From positions 1-8,369 of the forward strand of contig CAAGKF010000004.1 of the NCBI GenBank assembly GCA_900770345.1: 8,369 bases of DNA, written 5' to 3'. The number at the start of each line of letters is the position of its first letter. Within the stretch, counting starts at the first letter, position 1. Both the position numbers and the translations under genes were made by a program. The notes under the pieces were generated by a model, which saw only the letters and a program-made list of their open reading frames with translations, was not told the DNA's origin and searched no databases. The stretch is from Lachnospiraceae bacterium (GTDB lineage Bacteria; Bacillota; Clostridia; Lachnospirales; Lachnospiraceae). Shown piece after piece: positions 1-5,505 of the stretch.

Positions 1-157
1 GCTGGTAGTGACCCACGAGATGGGCTTTGCCAGAGACGTGGCCGATCAGGTGATCTTCATGCATGACGGCAGGATCGGTGAAATCGCTCCGCCCCAAAAG
101 CTTTTTTCCAATCCCGACAACCAGCGCACCAGGGCCTTTCTGCAGGCGGTACTCTGA
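1..157 (+). CDS. Polar amino acid ABC transporter ATP-binding protein, C-terminal fragment
   Basis: Only the last 51 codons and the TGA stop (155-157) are in the window; the reading frame starts at base 2 and the gene continues to the left. The visible protein begins LVVTHEMGFARDVADQVIFM. THE is the switch or H-loop histidine of ABC ATPases, and THEMGFA followed by a strand ending in a DGRI-type turn is typical of the GlnQ/HisP-like amino-acid importer group. The ending (SNPDNQRTRAFLQAVL) also matches that group, where the last helix follows a P-x-x-x-R-T-x-x-F pattern. The protein would energise uptake of a polar amino acid from the cytoplasmic face of the membrane. Walker A, the signature motif, Walker B and the D-loop lie outside the window, so the substrate cannot be named. 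It is convergent with the PTS operon to its right. Confidence 0.9.
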   Translation, partial: LVVTHEMGFARDVADQVIFMHDGRIGEIAPPQKLFSNPDNQRTRAFLQAVL

Positions 158-325
158 TCTAAACCCTTTTCGCCGGAAGCGCCAGACTCTGTATTTCGCC
201 GGAATTCACAAATCCTTCTGCATTTCACTGTTTCCGGCAGCTTTTGAAATTTCCGAAATCATTAACATGATCTTAATTTGTGCGGGGGATTTTTACTTTT
301 CTAAATTCTAAATATTTTGTTGCAC

Positions 326-356
326 AAAAAAGCAGGTCCATAAAACCCGCTTTTTT
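326..356 (-). terminator. Rho-independent terminator of the PTS operon
   Basis: Read on the minus strand, the transcript has a run of A, then GCGGGU, a 7-base loop, ACCUGC and six U. The GC-rich part is six pairs including one G-U, and the flanking A and U runs extend the stem. It lies 64 bases past the IIB stop codon. On the plus strand the same position is an A-C mismatch, so it should terminate leftward transcription better than rightward transcription from the convergent ABC gene. Confidence 0.8.
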
Positions 357-420
357 TGCCAATTTTCCTGCTACCGCAGTGATCTCATTTTCTCATCAAA
401 TCTTTTCTTTTGTGCAGCCA

Positions 421-711
421 TTATTCTGCCTTCTCCGCCAACTCCAGAGCTGCTTTTCCATCCATGCGGCCGTACACCCGCATATCAATAAGGCCGCAGC
501 GCTTGCCGTGATTCCTGCAGATTTCTCTGATATCATCGAGCTTAAAGCGAACCTGAGGACCTACCAGAACCACATCGTAATCCTCAATGATCTCCTCCAG
601 GGCCGCGAAAGGTCCCGCGTCGATCACATAGTCTGCGGGGGCACATTTTTTCATGTTGTTTACCAACAGACTGGTTGACATTCCTGCTGAACACACCAAA
701 TGAATTCTCAT
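421..711 (-). CDS. PTS system lactose/cellobiose-class IIB component
   Basis: A 96-residue cytoplasmic phosphocarrier that takes phosphate from IIA and passes it to the sugar carried by IIC. It opens MRIHLVCSAGMSTSLLVNNM. Cys7 in the CSAGMSTS loop is the expected phosphocysteine, placed as usual right after the first beta strand. The rest (VLVGPQVRF around residues 55-63) matches the alternating alpha/beta fold of the family, and the length is normal. I chose the ATG at 709-711 rather than the in-frame ATG at 730-732 because AAGGAG at 721-726 lies nine bases upstream of the former and within the longer frame. It is the last gene of the operon, 46 bases after IIA, followed by a terminator. The family is clear; the sugar (cellobiose, chitobiose, lactose or another beta-glucoside) cannot be fixed from sequence. 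Confidence 0.93.
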   Translation of the reverse strand: MRIHLVCSAGMSTSLLVNNMKKCAPADYVIDAGPFAALEEIIEDYDVVLVGPQVRFKLDDIREICRNHGKRCGLIDMRVYGRMDGKAALELAEKAE

Positions 712-720
712 AACTTTCTT

Positions 721-726
721 CTCCTT
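721..726 (-). promoter_or_regulatory. Ribosome binding site of the IIB gene
   Basis: AAGGAG on the minus strand, nine bases before the ATG at 709-711. It decides the start: the longer frame beginning at 732 would swallow this site and has only a weak purine stretch before it. Confidence 0.75.
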
Positions 727-757
727 TATCATTTATTGCCCGCATTTTCCGGCACTG

Positions 758-1108
758 TTATTTCCCGGACTTAAGCTGGGCTAATTCCTCTTTTACTTCG
801 TGAAGCTCCTTATACAGCTCCACGATCTGCTCAGAAAGATCCTGAGCAACCATTGCCATAGTCAGGTGATCCTGAGAATGTACCAGGATAATATTTACCG
901 GCACCTGATTGCCGGAGGCTTCCTGCTGGATCATGCTTGTCTGAAATTCATGAGCCTCCAGCAAAAGGTCGCTGGCCTGCTTCATATCAGCGGCAGCCTG
1001 TTCAAAATTGCCTGCCTTTGCGGCCTTGATGGCGGACATCGAATATCCCTTGGAATCTCCGGCTGCGGCGATGATCTGAAATGATGGTCCGTAATCTGCT
1101 TCTGTCAT
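758..1108 (-). CDS. PTS system lactose/cellobiose-class IIA component
   Basis: A 116-residue cytoplasmic protein that accepts phosphate from HPr and hands it to IIB. Family IIA proteins of this class are three-helix bundles forming trimers, and the sequence is almost entirely helical as expected. The diagnostic motif is LVHSQDHLTMAM: His77 is the expected phosphorylated residue and Asp80 the buried metal ligand. The first helix carries the family's AGDSKGYSMSAIKAAKAGNF pattern (residues 16-35), and the C-terminal helix is highly charged (KELHEVKEELAQLKSGK). The start is supported by AGGAGAG directly upstream, in the nine-base gap after the 68-residue gene. That close packing points to co-transcription and probably coupled translation with the small protein before it. 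Confidence 0.93.
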   Translation of the reverse strand: MTEADYGPSFQIIAAAGDSKGYSMSAIKAAKAGNFEQAAADMKQASDLLLEAHEFQTSMIQQEASGNQVPVNIILVHSQDHLTMAMVAQDLSEQIVELYKELHEVKEELAQLKSGK

Positions 1109-1117
1109 AAGTCTCTC

Positions 1118-1324
1118 CTATTCTGCGGCAACCTGGAAAAATACGGCTGCCAACTCACTGTGATTCTTAAACATCTTTTTAAGCTCGGCAGCCTTTTCGC
1201 TGTCGTTTCCTGCCGGGTTTTCAAAATACATCTTCATGCCTGCCTTCTTTACGAAGGTAAGACCCTCGGCCTCTGCCAGACTTTTAAATACATCCGCCTT
1301 TAAGGGCGCGTTAATAATCACCAT
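1118..1324 (-). CDS. Small uncharacterised protein in the PTS operon (68 residues)
   Basis: I do not recognise this family. The protein starts MVIINAPLKADVFKSLAEAE and ends AAVFFQVAAE. By eye the secondary structure alternates as strand (1-7), helix (9-21), strand (22-27), strand (30-36), helix (40-54), strand (58-66). That is the order of a small ferredoxin-like or ACT-like fold, an inference that needs a structure prediction. It has no cysteine, no signal peptide and no membrane segment. The start has a good site (GGGGAG about nine bases upstream). It lies between the two-helix membrane protein and IIA, with only nine bases to the IIA start, so it is made in the same operon and may be translationally coupled to IIA. 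A regulatory or adaptor role near the permease is possible but unproven. Confidence 0.75.
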   Translation of the reverse strand: MVIINAPLKADVFKSLAEAEGLTFVKKAGMKMYFENPAGNDSEKAAELKKMFKNHSELAAVFFQVAAE

Positions 1325-1343
1325 AATATAAAACTCCCCTTCT

Positions 1344-1361
1344 CAGCTCATCTGAGAGCTG
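1344..1361 (-). other. Intra-operon inverted repeat before the 68-residue gene
   Basis: Arms CAGCTC and GAGCTG separated by six bases, with an overlapping alternative stem CTCAG/CTGAG. It sits just upstream of the ribosome site of the 68-residue gene and has no U run, so it is not a terminator; it could affect translation or RNA processing. Confidence 0.4.
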
Positions 1362-1380
1362 TAAACAATCCTGTCTTCCA

Positions 1381-1671
1381 TCAGGCCATCCCAATGCAGA
1401 CCGCATACACTCCGATCACTCCGATAACGGCTGTCCAGATAAGCTGCTCTCTGCGGCTGAACTCTGTTGCCGGACGCCAGATGCGGTAAAGAGCAACCGG
1501 CACCAGCGGAAGAATAAGCGCACAGAGATAGGTGATAATTTTATAAAGAGTAAACGGATGGATCTCATTCGGATCCGGCGCATTCAGTCTGTCCCTCAGC
1601 TCCTTAATATGTTTTTGTGTATCAGTCATAGGAACGGTCTGTTGTGTCTGCTTTTTTATCTTACTGGACAT
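1381..1671 (-). CDS. Small two-helix membrane protein in the PTS operon (96 residues)
   Basis: I do not recognise a named family. The first 40 residues are hydrophilic and basic-to-mixed (MSSKIKKQTQQTVPMTDTQK, then HIKELRDRLN), with no signal peptide. Two hydrophobic segments follow: about 42-64 (LYKIITYLCALILPLVPVAL) and about 77-95 (LIWTAVIGVIGVYAVCIGM). They are joined by a short loop with three arginines (R66, R73, R74). The protein ends directly after the second helix. The start at 1671 has AGGTGAT upstream, better placed than the internal Met15. It lies 60 bases after the GH1 gene and 56 before the 68-residue gene, all on one strand with no terminator between. Its position suggests a membrane accessory of the PTS permease or of the neighbouring small protein; nothing in the sequence shows a catalytic role. 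Confidence 0.78.
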   Translation of the reverse strand: MSSKIKKQTQQTVPMTDTQKHIKELRDRLNAPDPNEIHPFTLYKIITYLCALILPLVPVALYRIWRPATEFSRREQLIWTAVIGVIGVYAVCIGMA

Positions 1672-1694
1672 GGGATCACCTGCTTCTTTCTGGC

Positions 1695-1716
1695 TGCTCC
1701 GCCTGCCGGCAGAGCA
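1695..1716 (-). other. Intra-operon RNA hairpin between GH1 and the small membrane protein gene
   Basis: On the minus-strand transcript GCUCUGCC and GGCGGAGC pair around the tetraloop GGCA, eight pairs with one G-U, plus one outer U-A pair. There is no following U run (next bases are AGCCAGAAAG), so it is unlikely to terminate. It is placed where a stem could protect the 3' end of the upstream IIC-GH1 message and change the ratio of upstream to downstream products. Confidence 0.55.
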
Positions 1717-1731
1717 TATGGTTAATATTTT

Positions 1732-3165
1732 CTATCTGTACTCGATATCATTATCATACATAAAGGATCTGTCTTCAATGACGTTTTTATAAAAGAACGC
1801 GGATTTTTTCAGATGACGGTCGCGATTGTGCTCCAGGTCTATCTCCACAAGACCATAACGGTTTTTGAAGGCATTCATGGGGGATACATTGTCCGTAAAG
1901 GCCCACAGCATATATCCCTTCACATCGGAGCCCTCCTGTGCGGCTCTGATTGTCCAGTAGAGATGCTGTTTAATGAAATCAATGCGATAGTCATCCTGGA
2001 TCGTACCGGAAGCGTCTCTGTATTTCTGCTCATTTTGAACACCCATTCCGCTTTCAGCTACAAACCATTCCCGGTTTCCGTACTCCTTCTTCATACGCAT
2101 ACCGAAATCATAAATAATTTTCGGTCCGATCTCCCAGCCGCGGAAGGGATTCATCTTCTTGCCGGGCATATCGAAATCCTCATAATAGTAATTGGGATGG
2201 AAAGATGCGCCTTCTCTTACTGCCGTAGTACGCTCTTTTACGCGGTTGGGATGATAAAGATTCACACCCAGCCAGTCCACCGTATTTTCACGGATGAGCT
2301 GAAGCTCCTCCTGCGTATACTCCATCAGGATGCCGTGCCTGTCAAGAAGCTCAAAAAAGCCGTCCTCATAACATCCCTTTAAAGCCGGATCAAGGAATAT
2401 ACGATTATAGAACAGATCGTACTTGTCGGCAGCCTCCAGGTCTCCTCTGGAATCACTTCTCGGATAAACCGTCTCCACATTGATGATGCTTCCAAATTTG
2501 CACTCAGGACCCTTGAATCCGCTTTCCTTGTAGGCCTTCGCGGCAGCTGCCGTGGCGAGGGCTTTATTGTAATTCCACTGCATCCATACCCTGGAATCCT
2601 GATGGAAGGGCCATCTCAGAGCATCCAGATAAGCTCTCGTCTGAGGTACAATAGGCTCATTAAAGGCAAACCAGTATTTTACACGATTACCGTAACGCTT
2701 AAAAGCTTCTTTCACATACTTTACATAGAGCTCCACCACATGTTTGGAATTCCAGCCGCCGTATTTGTCCATCAGATAAGTGGGAACCTCATAATGCTCC
2801 AGACATACCATGGGCTCCACACCGTTTGCAATACAGGTGTCCAGCATATCAGAAAAGTAAGCTGCATATTCTTCGTCTACCACAGCATTTTCATAATCGG
2901 TAAGAAAACGCGCCCAGTTAATGGATGTACGGTAACAGTTCAGACCGATCTCCTTCATATAAGAGATGTCCTCTTTATATCTCTCAATAAAATTGGTGGC
3001 TACAGCAGGACCATAACCCTCATACCATACCTCTCGGTTTTCCTTATACCAGGAATCCATGTAGCTGTCCTGGTTATCTTTTTTGCCTTTCCAGCCTTCT
3101 GTCTGCCAGGCGCTGGCTGCAGCGCCCAGAAAAAAGCCTTCCGGCAGATTGATTTTTTCCAACAT
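1732..3165 (-). CDS. Family 1 glycoside hydrolase, probable 6-phospho-beta-glucosidase or 6-phospho-beta-galactosidase
   Basis: A 477-residue cytoplasmic TIM-barrel enzyme of normal GH1 length that should split the phosphorylated disaccharide delivered by the PTS into a 6-phosphosugar and an aglycone sugar. Landmarks: FFLGAAASAWQTEG (11-24) with Gln21; LEHYEVP with His124; FNEP (168-171) with Glu170 as acid/base; VAESGMG with Glu371 as nucleophile. In place of the DNFEWANG loop of plain beta-glucosidases it has DNVSPMNAFKNRYG (425-438). Ser428 replaces the sugar-binding Glu, and Lys434 and Tyr437 can make the phosphate pocket known from LacG-type enzymes. This supports a phosphosugar substrate. 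Oddities are Ser after the nucleophile where Asn is usual (ENG to ESG), and the lysine one place earlier than the usual KRY. It is 40 bases downstream of IIC in the same operon. Gluco versus galacto preference is not settled. Confidence 0.93.
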   Translation of the reverse strand: MLEKINLPEGFFLGAAASAWQTEGWKGKKDNQDSYMDSWYKENREVWYEGYGPAVATNFIERYKEDISYMKEIGLNCYRTSINWARFLTDYENAVVDEEYAAYFSDMLDTCIANGVEPMVCLEHYEVPTYLMDKYGGWNSKHVVELYVKYVKEAFKRYGNRVKYWFAFNEPIVPQTRAYLDALRWPFHQDSRVWMQWNYNKALATAAAAKAYKESGFKGPECKFGSIINVETVYPRSDSRGDLEAADKYDLFYNRIFLDPALKGCYEDGFFELLDRHGILMEYTQEELQLIRENTVDWLGVNLYHPNRVKERTTAVREGASFHPNYYYEDFDMPGKKMNPFRGWEIGPKIIYDFGMRMKKEYGNREWFVAESGMGVQNEQKYRDASGTIQDDYRIDFIKQHLYWTIRAAQEGSDVKGYMLWAFTDNVSPMNAFKNRYGLVEIDLEHNRDRHLKKSAFFYKNVIEDRSFMYDNDIEYR

Positions 3166-3205
3166 AAGTTATCTCCTCCTATCACCCTGCATCGGATCGC
3201 CTATT

Positions 3206-4525
3206 TCAGGCAGCAGCATCCTCAGCCTTGTTGGCCAGCACGACGAACGGCGCGTAAATCAGGATGGACATCACGATACAGATGATCTGGGTAATGATGG
3301 CTCCCAGACTTCCGCCGGTAGACAACCATGCACTTAAAATAGGCGGCGTAGTCCAGGGCATTGCATAAACACAGACACCCGCAAAGCCGATCTTGGTCAT
3401 AAAGTAAGCAAAGGTTCCCGTCACCAGAGGCGTAATGATAAAGGGCACTACCAGCAGCGGATTCAATACGATAGGAAGACCGAAGGTCATAGGCTCGTTG
3501 ATCTCAAAAATAGCAGGCGCAACCTCCAGCTTGGCAATGGCGCGGTAGTCCTCTCTTCTGGACAGCAGGAAAATGGCGATTACCAGTCCAATAGTACAGC
3601 CGGAGCCGCCCAGTGACATATAGGTATCCCAGAAAGACATATTGATAATGTTCAGCTTGGAGATATCATGGATACCCTGAGCCACCATATCGGTATTTGC
3701 CAGGATAGCCGCATTCAGCAGCGGATCACGTACAGGCTTGATGATCTGGTTGCCGTGAATACCGATACACCAGAATGCCTGCGCTACAAACATCAGGACC
3801 AAAAGTCCGGGCAGACCCTGCATTACTCTCTCAAGCGGAGTCTGAAGGAAGGTATAGATAATGGTGTAAAGGCTCATTCCCAGACACTTTGTAGTAAAGA
3901 AGTTGAACAAAGCGCAGATCAGAATGGTGACCATGGACGGAAACAGTACGTTAAAGGAATTAGAAACGTTGCTTGGCACAGAGTCCGGCATATTGATCTT
4001 CATGATGCCGCTTTTTACCAGCTTTGTATAGATCTCAACGGATACAAGCGCGATAACAATGCCAAGGAAAAGTCCTCTGGAAGCAGTATAATCCTTTCCG
4101 ATCACATTGGCTACAGTGAAGGTAACTTCATCCTTTGTCACCTCAACGAAAGACGGAAGGCAGCTTACAAAGGAACACAGGGCAATAATACCCGGCATGA
4201 AGCCCTGCATTTTATTTAACTTTCCCAGCTCCAGTCCGATCAGCACAACTGCCGCTACGGTAAAGAAGTTTAAGGTCGCGTAGTTTGCCGCACTGAACCA
4301 GTCGGTGAACATAGCCAGCCACTGCATGCCCGGAAGCTTGCCGAGGCTGATGCCATTACCCTCAGTAGCACAGACAACATTTGTTATCAGGGTACAGAAG
4401 GAACCGGTGATAATAACCGGAATCAAGGCCGTAAAGGCATTCTTGATAGCACACATATGTTTTTGAGTCGCGATCTTATTTGCGACTACCAGCAGTTTTT
4501 CTGTCAGTTCGTCAGAAAACTTCAT
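3206..4525 (-). CDS. PTS system lactose/cellobiose-class IIC permease
   Basis: A 439-residue integral membrane protein with about ten hydrophobic segments that binds, translocates and presents the sugar for phosphorylation by IIB. The N-terminal amphipathic stretch (KFSDELTEKLLVVANKIATQ) is typical of CelB/ChbC-like proteins. Two motifs fix the family: FWCIGIHGNQ with His257, and AIFEINEPMTFGLPIVLNP (338-356) with Glu344. These correspond to the substrate-binding His and the Glu that contacts the sugar hydroxyl in the ChbC structure. Length is normal and no IIA or IIB domain is fused; those are separate genes at the far end of the same operon. The start has a strong GGGGGA site about nine bases upstream. 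It is the first gene after the promoter at 4571-4599. Substrate specificity (cellobiose, chitobiose, lactose, aromatic beta-glucoside) is not resolved. Confidence 0.95.
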   Translation of the reverse strand: MKFSDELTEKLLVVANKIATQKHMCAIKNAFTALIPVIITGSFCTLITNVVCATEGNGISLGKLPGMQWLAMFTDWFSAANYATLNFFTVAAVVLIGLELGKLNKMQGFMPGIIALCSFVSCLPSFVEVTKDEVTFTVANVIGKDYTASRGLFLGIVIALVSVEIYTKLVKSGIMKINMPDSVPSNVSNSFNVLFPSMVTILICALFNFFTTKCLGMSLYTIIYTFLQTPLERVMQGLPGLLVLMFVAQAFWCIGIHGNQIIKPVRDPLLNAAILANTDMVAQGIHDISKLNIINMSFWDTYMSLGGSGCTIGLVIAIFLLSRREDYRAIAKLEVAPAIFEINEPMTFGLPIVLNPLLVVPFIITPLVTGTFAYFMTKIGFAGVCVYAMPWTTPPILSAWLSTGGSLGAIITQIICIVMSILIYAPFVVLANKAEDAAA

Positions 4526-4570
4526 TTGAATTATCCCCCTTTTGGTGATTTTGACTCATGAGCTGCTTTT

Positions 4571-4599
4571 ACTATATACCCTATCCATTATAATGTCAA
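4571..4599 (-). promoter_or_regulatory. Sigma-A promoter of the PTS operon
   Basis: Minus strand: TTGACA (4594-4599), a 17-base spacer, then TATAGT (4571-4576). The -35 is a perfect match and the -10 five of six. Transcription should start near 4564, leaving about 38 bases of leader before the IIC ATG. It is the only strong promoter seen for the six-gene operon. Confidence 0.85.
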
Positions 4600-4610
4600 G
4601 TCTTTTTTAT

Positions 4611-4627
4611 TAAAAAGATATGTCTTT
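4611..4627. promoter_or_regulatory. Candidate GntR operator upstream of the PTS promoter
   Basis: Plus-strand TAAAAAGATATGTCTTT contains the near-palindrome AGATATGTCT, one base from perfect AGATATATCT. The same box with few changes lies at 5424-5440 and, inverted, at 5459-5475 upstream of gntR. It is centred about 56 bases before the expected PTS start, upstream of the -35, and adjoins a TCTTTTT/AAAAAGA inverted repeat (4601-4618). Confidence 0.5.
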
Positions 4628-4641
4628 ATATTTTAAAAAGC

Positions 4642-4683
4642 ATGCTCTATAAAGCAATCCGCTCCCGAAGCTCAGCAGAGCAT
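4642..4683 (-). other. Inverted repeat downstream of gntR, possible secondary terminator
   Basis: Arms ATGCTCT (4642-4648) and AGAGCAT (4677-4683) enclose 28 bases that can form smaller stems. On the minus strand the right arm is followed by GCTTTTT, so it may act as a second stop for gntR transcripts, or as part of the region insulating the PTS promoter. Confidence 0.35.
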
Positions 4684-4689
4684 AAAATA

Positions 4690-4713
4690 ATCCGCTGACA
4701 GCTGTCAGCGGAT
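4690..4713 (-). terminator. Perfect 24-base palindrome at the 3' end of gntR, probable terminator
   Basis: Two 12-base arms, ATCCGCTGACAG and its exact reverse complement, meet with no spacer, so RNA would fold as about ten pairs with an AGCU loop. On the minus strand it is followed by TTATTTTAT, an imperfect U tract. The gntR stop codon (4705-4707) lies inside the palindrome. Termination of gntR before the PTS promoter is the likeliest role; a protein-binding site is the alternative. Confidence 0.6.
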
Positions 4714-5406
4714 GCTTACGGTCTTATAAGTAAAATTGTCACCAATATGATGCTGATCTGAATATTCAAAAGGAACACCATTGTCCAGATACCCGATCTG
4801 TTCTATGGAAAGAATGGGATCTGTATCCGTCAGCCCCAGCCATTTCTTATCATAATCATTGGGCCGTTTTGCCTGGATAATACGGTGTGCGCTCTGAATG
4901 CGAAGCCCCAGGTCATTTTCAATATAATTATAAATGGAATGATAAAGAATATCCTTTTTCAGTCCCGGTATCAGGTCAATGGGCATATAAACAAAGTCCA
5001 AAACCCGCCAGTCTGCATCGTCATAGCGATATCGGATCAGATGATAAACGAAATCATCCTCGTGAATATTCAGCTTATCCGCGATGAGCTTTCCCGCAGG
5101 TATAACCTCAAAAAGAACCACCTCCGATTTCAGCCTGGACTTGTCAAGACGAATATAAAGTCCGTTTGCCTGACGGGCCAGCTTCCCGTTGTGTTCCTCC
5201 AGACCCTTGACAAAGGTGCCGGAACCCCGCTTTTTGATAACCAGTCCTTCGCTTACCAGTTGATCAATCGCTTTTTTGACTGTGATACGGCTGACGTGGT
5301 AAGCTTCACAAAGCTCCGGCTCCGTAGGAAGCTGTTCACTGACTGCGTAGGTACCGTTCTGTATTTTCTTGCGTATATCGCTGGTAATAATCTCATATTT
5401 TGTCAT
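4705..5406 (-). CDS. GntR-family (HutC subfamily) transcriptional regulator with UTRA domain
   Basis: A 233-residue DNA-binding regulator. Residues about 3-68 are the winged helix-turn-helix: QLPTEPELCEAYHVSRITVK (25-44), then KKAIDQLVSEGLVIKKRGSGTFV with the wing at GSGTFV (61-66). Residues about 90-231 fit the UTRA ligand-binding domain, including the ending GVPFEYSDQHHIGDNFTY with the conserved E/Y pattern of this group. UTRA regulators next to PTS operons usually respond to a sugar phosphate or related metabolite, so the product of the neighbouring transporter is the likely ligand (inference). The ATG at 5406 has AGGAG ten bases upstream. The gene has its own promoter and faces the same way as the PTS operon, 179 bases ahead of IIC. 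Shared boxes upstream of both suggest control of the PTS operon and autoregulation. Confidence 0.92.
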   Translation of the reverse strand: MTKYEIITSDIRKKIQNGTYAVSEQLPTEPELCEAYHVSRITVKKAIDQLVSEGLVIKKRGSGTFVKGLEEHNGKLARQANGLYIRLDKSRLKSEVVLFEVIPAGKLIADKLNIHEDDFVYHLIRYRYDDADWRVLDFVYMPIDLIPGLKKDILYHSIYNYIENDLGLRIQSAHRIIQAKRPNDYDKKWLGLTDTDPILSIEQIGYLDNGVPFEYSDQHHIGDNFTYKTVSIR

Positions 5407-5423
5407 ATTTAAAATGCTCCTGA

Positions 5424-5440
5424 TAAAAAGTTATATCTAT
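5424..5440. promoter_or_regulatory. Candidate GntR operator in the gntR leader
   Basis: TAAAAAGTTATATCTAT matches the box at 4611-4627 at 14 of 17 positions and holds AGTTATATCT, one base from AGATATATCT. It is centred about 36 bases after the expected gntR transcription start, a position suited to autorepression. Confidence 0.45.
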
Positions 5441-5458
5441 TATTTAAAAGAGATTATA

Positions 5459-5475
5459 ATAAACATATCTTTCCA
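5459..5475. promoter_or_regulatory. Second, weaker candidate GntR operator in the gntR leader
   Basis: On the minus strand TGGAAAGATATGTTTAT shares AAAGATATGT with the PTS-side box; its core AGATATGTTT differs from AGATATATCT at two bases. It covers the expected start point of gntR transcription. Confidence 0.35.
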
Positions 5476-5476
5476 T

Positions 5477-5505
5477 ATTATACAATATGACTTATTCTTT
5501 TTCAA
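5477..5505 (-). promoter_or_regulatory. Sigma-A promoter of gntR
   Basis: Minus strand: TTGAAA (5500-5505), 17-base spacer, TATAAT (5477-5482). The -35 lies inside the last codons of aspA. The -10 sits in a small inverted repeat CATATT-ATAC-AATATG (5474-5489). No terminator is visible between aspA and gntR, so read-through could also supply gntR message. Confidence 0.65.

Noticed and set aside
168..204. Direct repeat TTTCGCCGGAA at 168-178 and 194-204
   Set aside because: Only two 11-base copies after the ABC gene, with no flanking structure; too little to call an attachment site or mobile-element end.
1813..2382. Long plus-strand open frame (189 codons)
   Set aside because: It lies fully antisense to the GH1 gene, whose protein has intact family motifs; the antisense product shows no recognisable domain and no ribosome site.
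2602..3285. Long plus-strand open frame (227 codons)
   Set aside because: Antisense to the GH1 N-terminal half and the end of IIC; no domain or operon context supports it.
3668..4219. Plus-strand open frame of 183 codons
   Set aside because: Antisense to the IIC permease; composition follows the complementary codons and no domain is visible.
4885..5412. Plus-strand open frame of 175 codons
   Set aside because: Antisense to the GntR regulator, which has a clear winged helix and UTRA domain.
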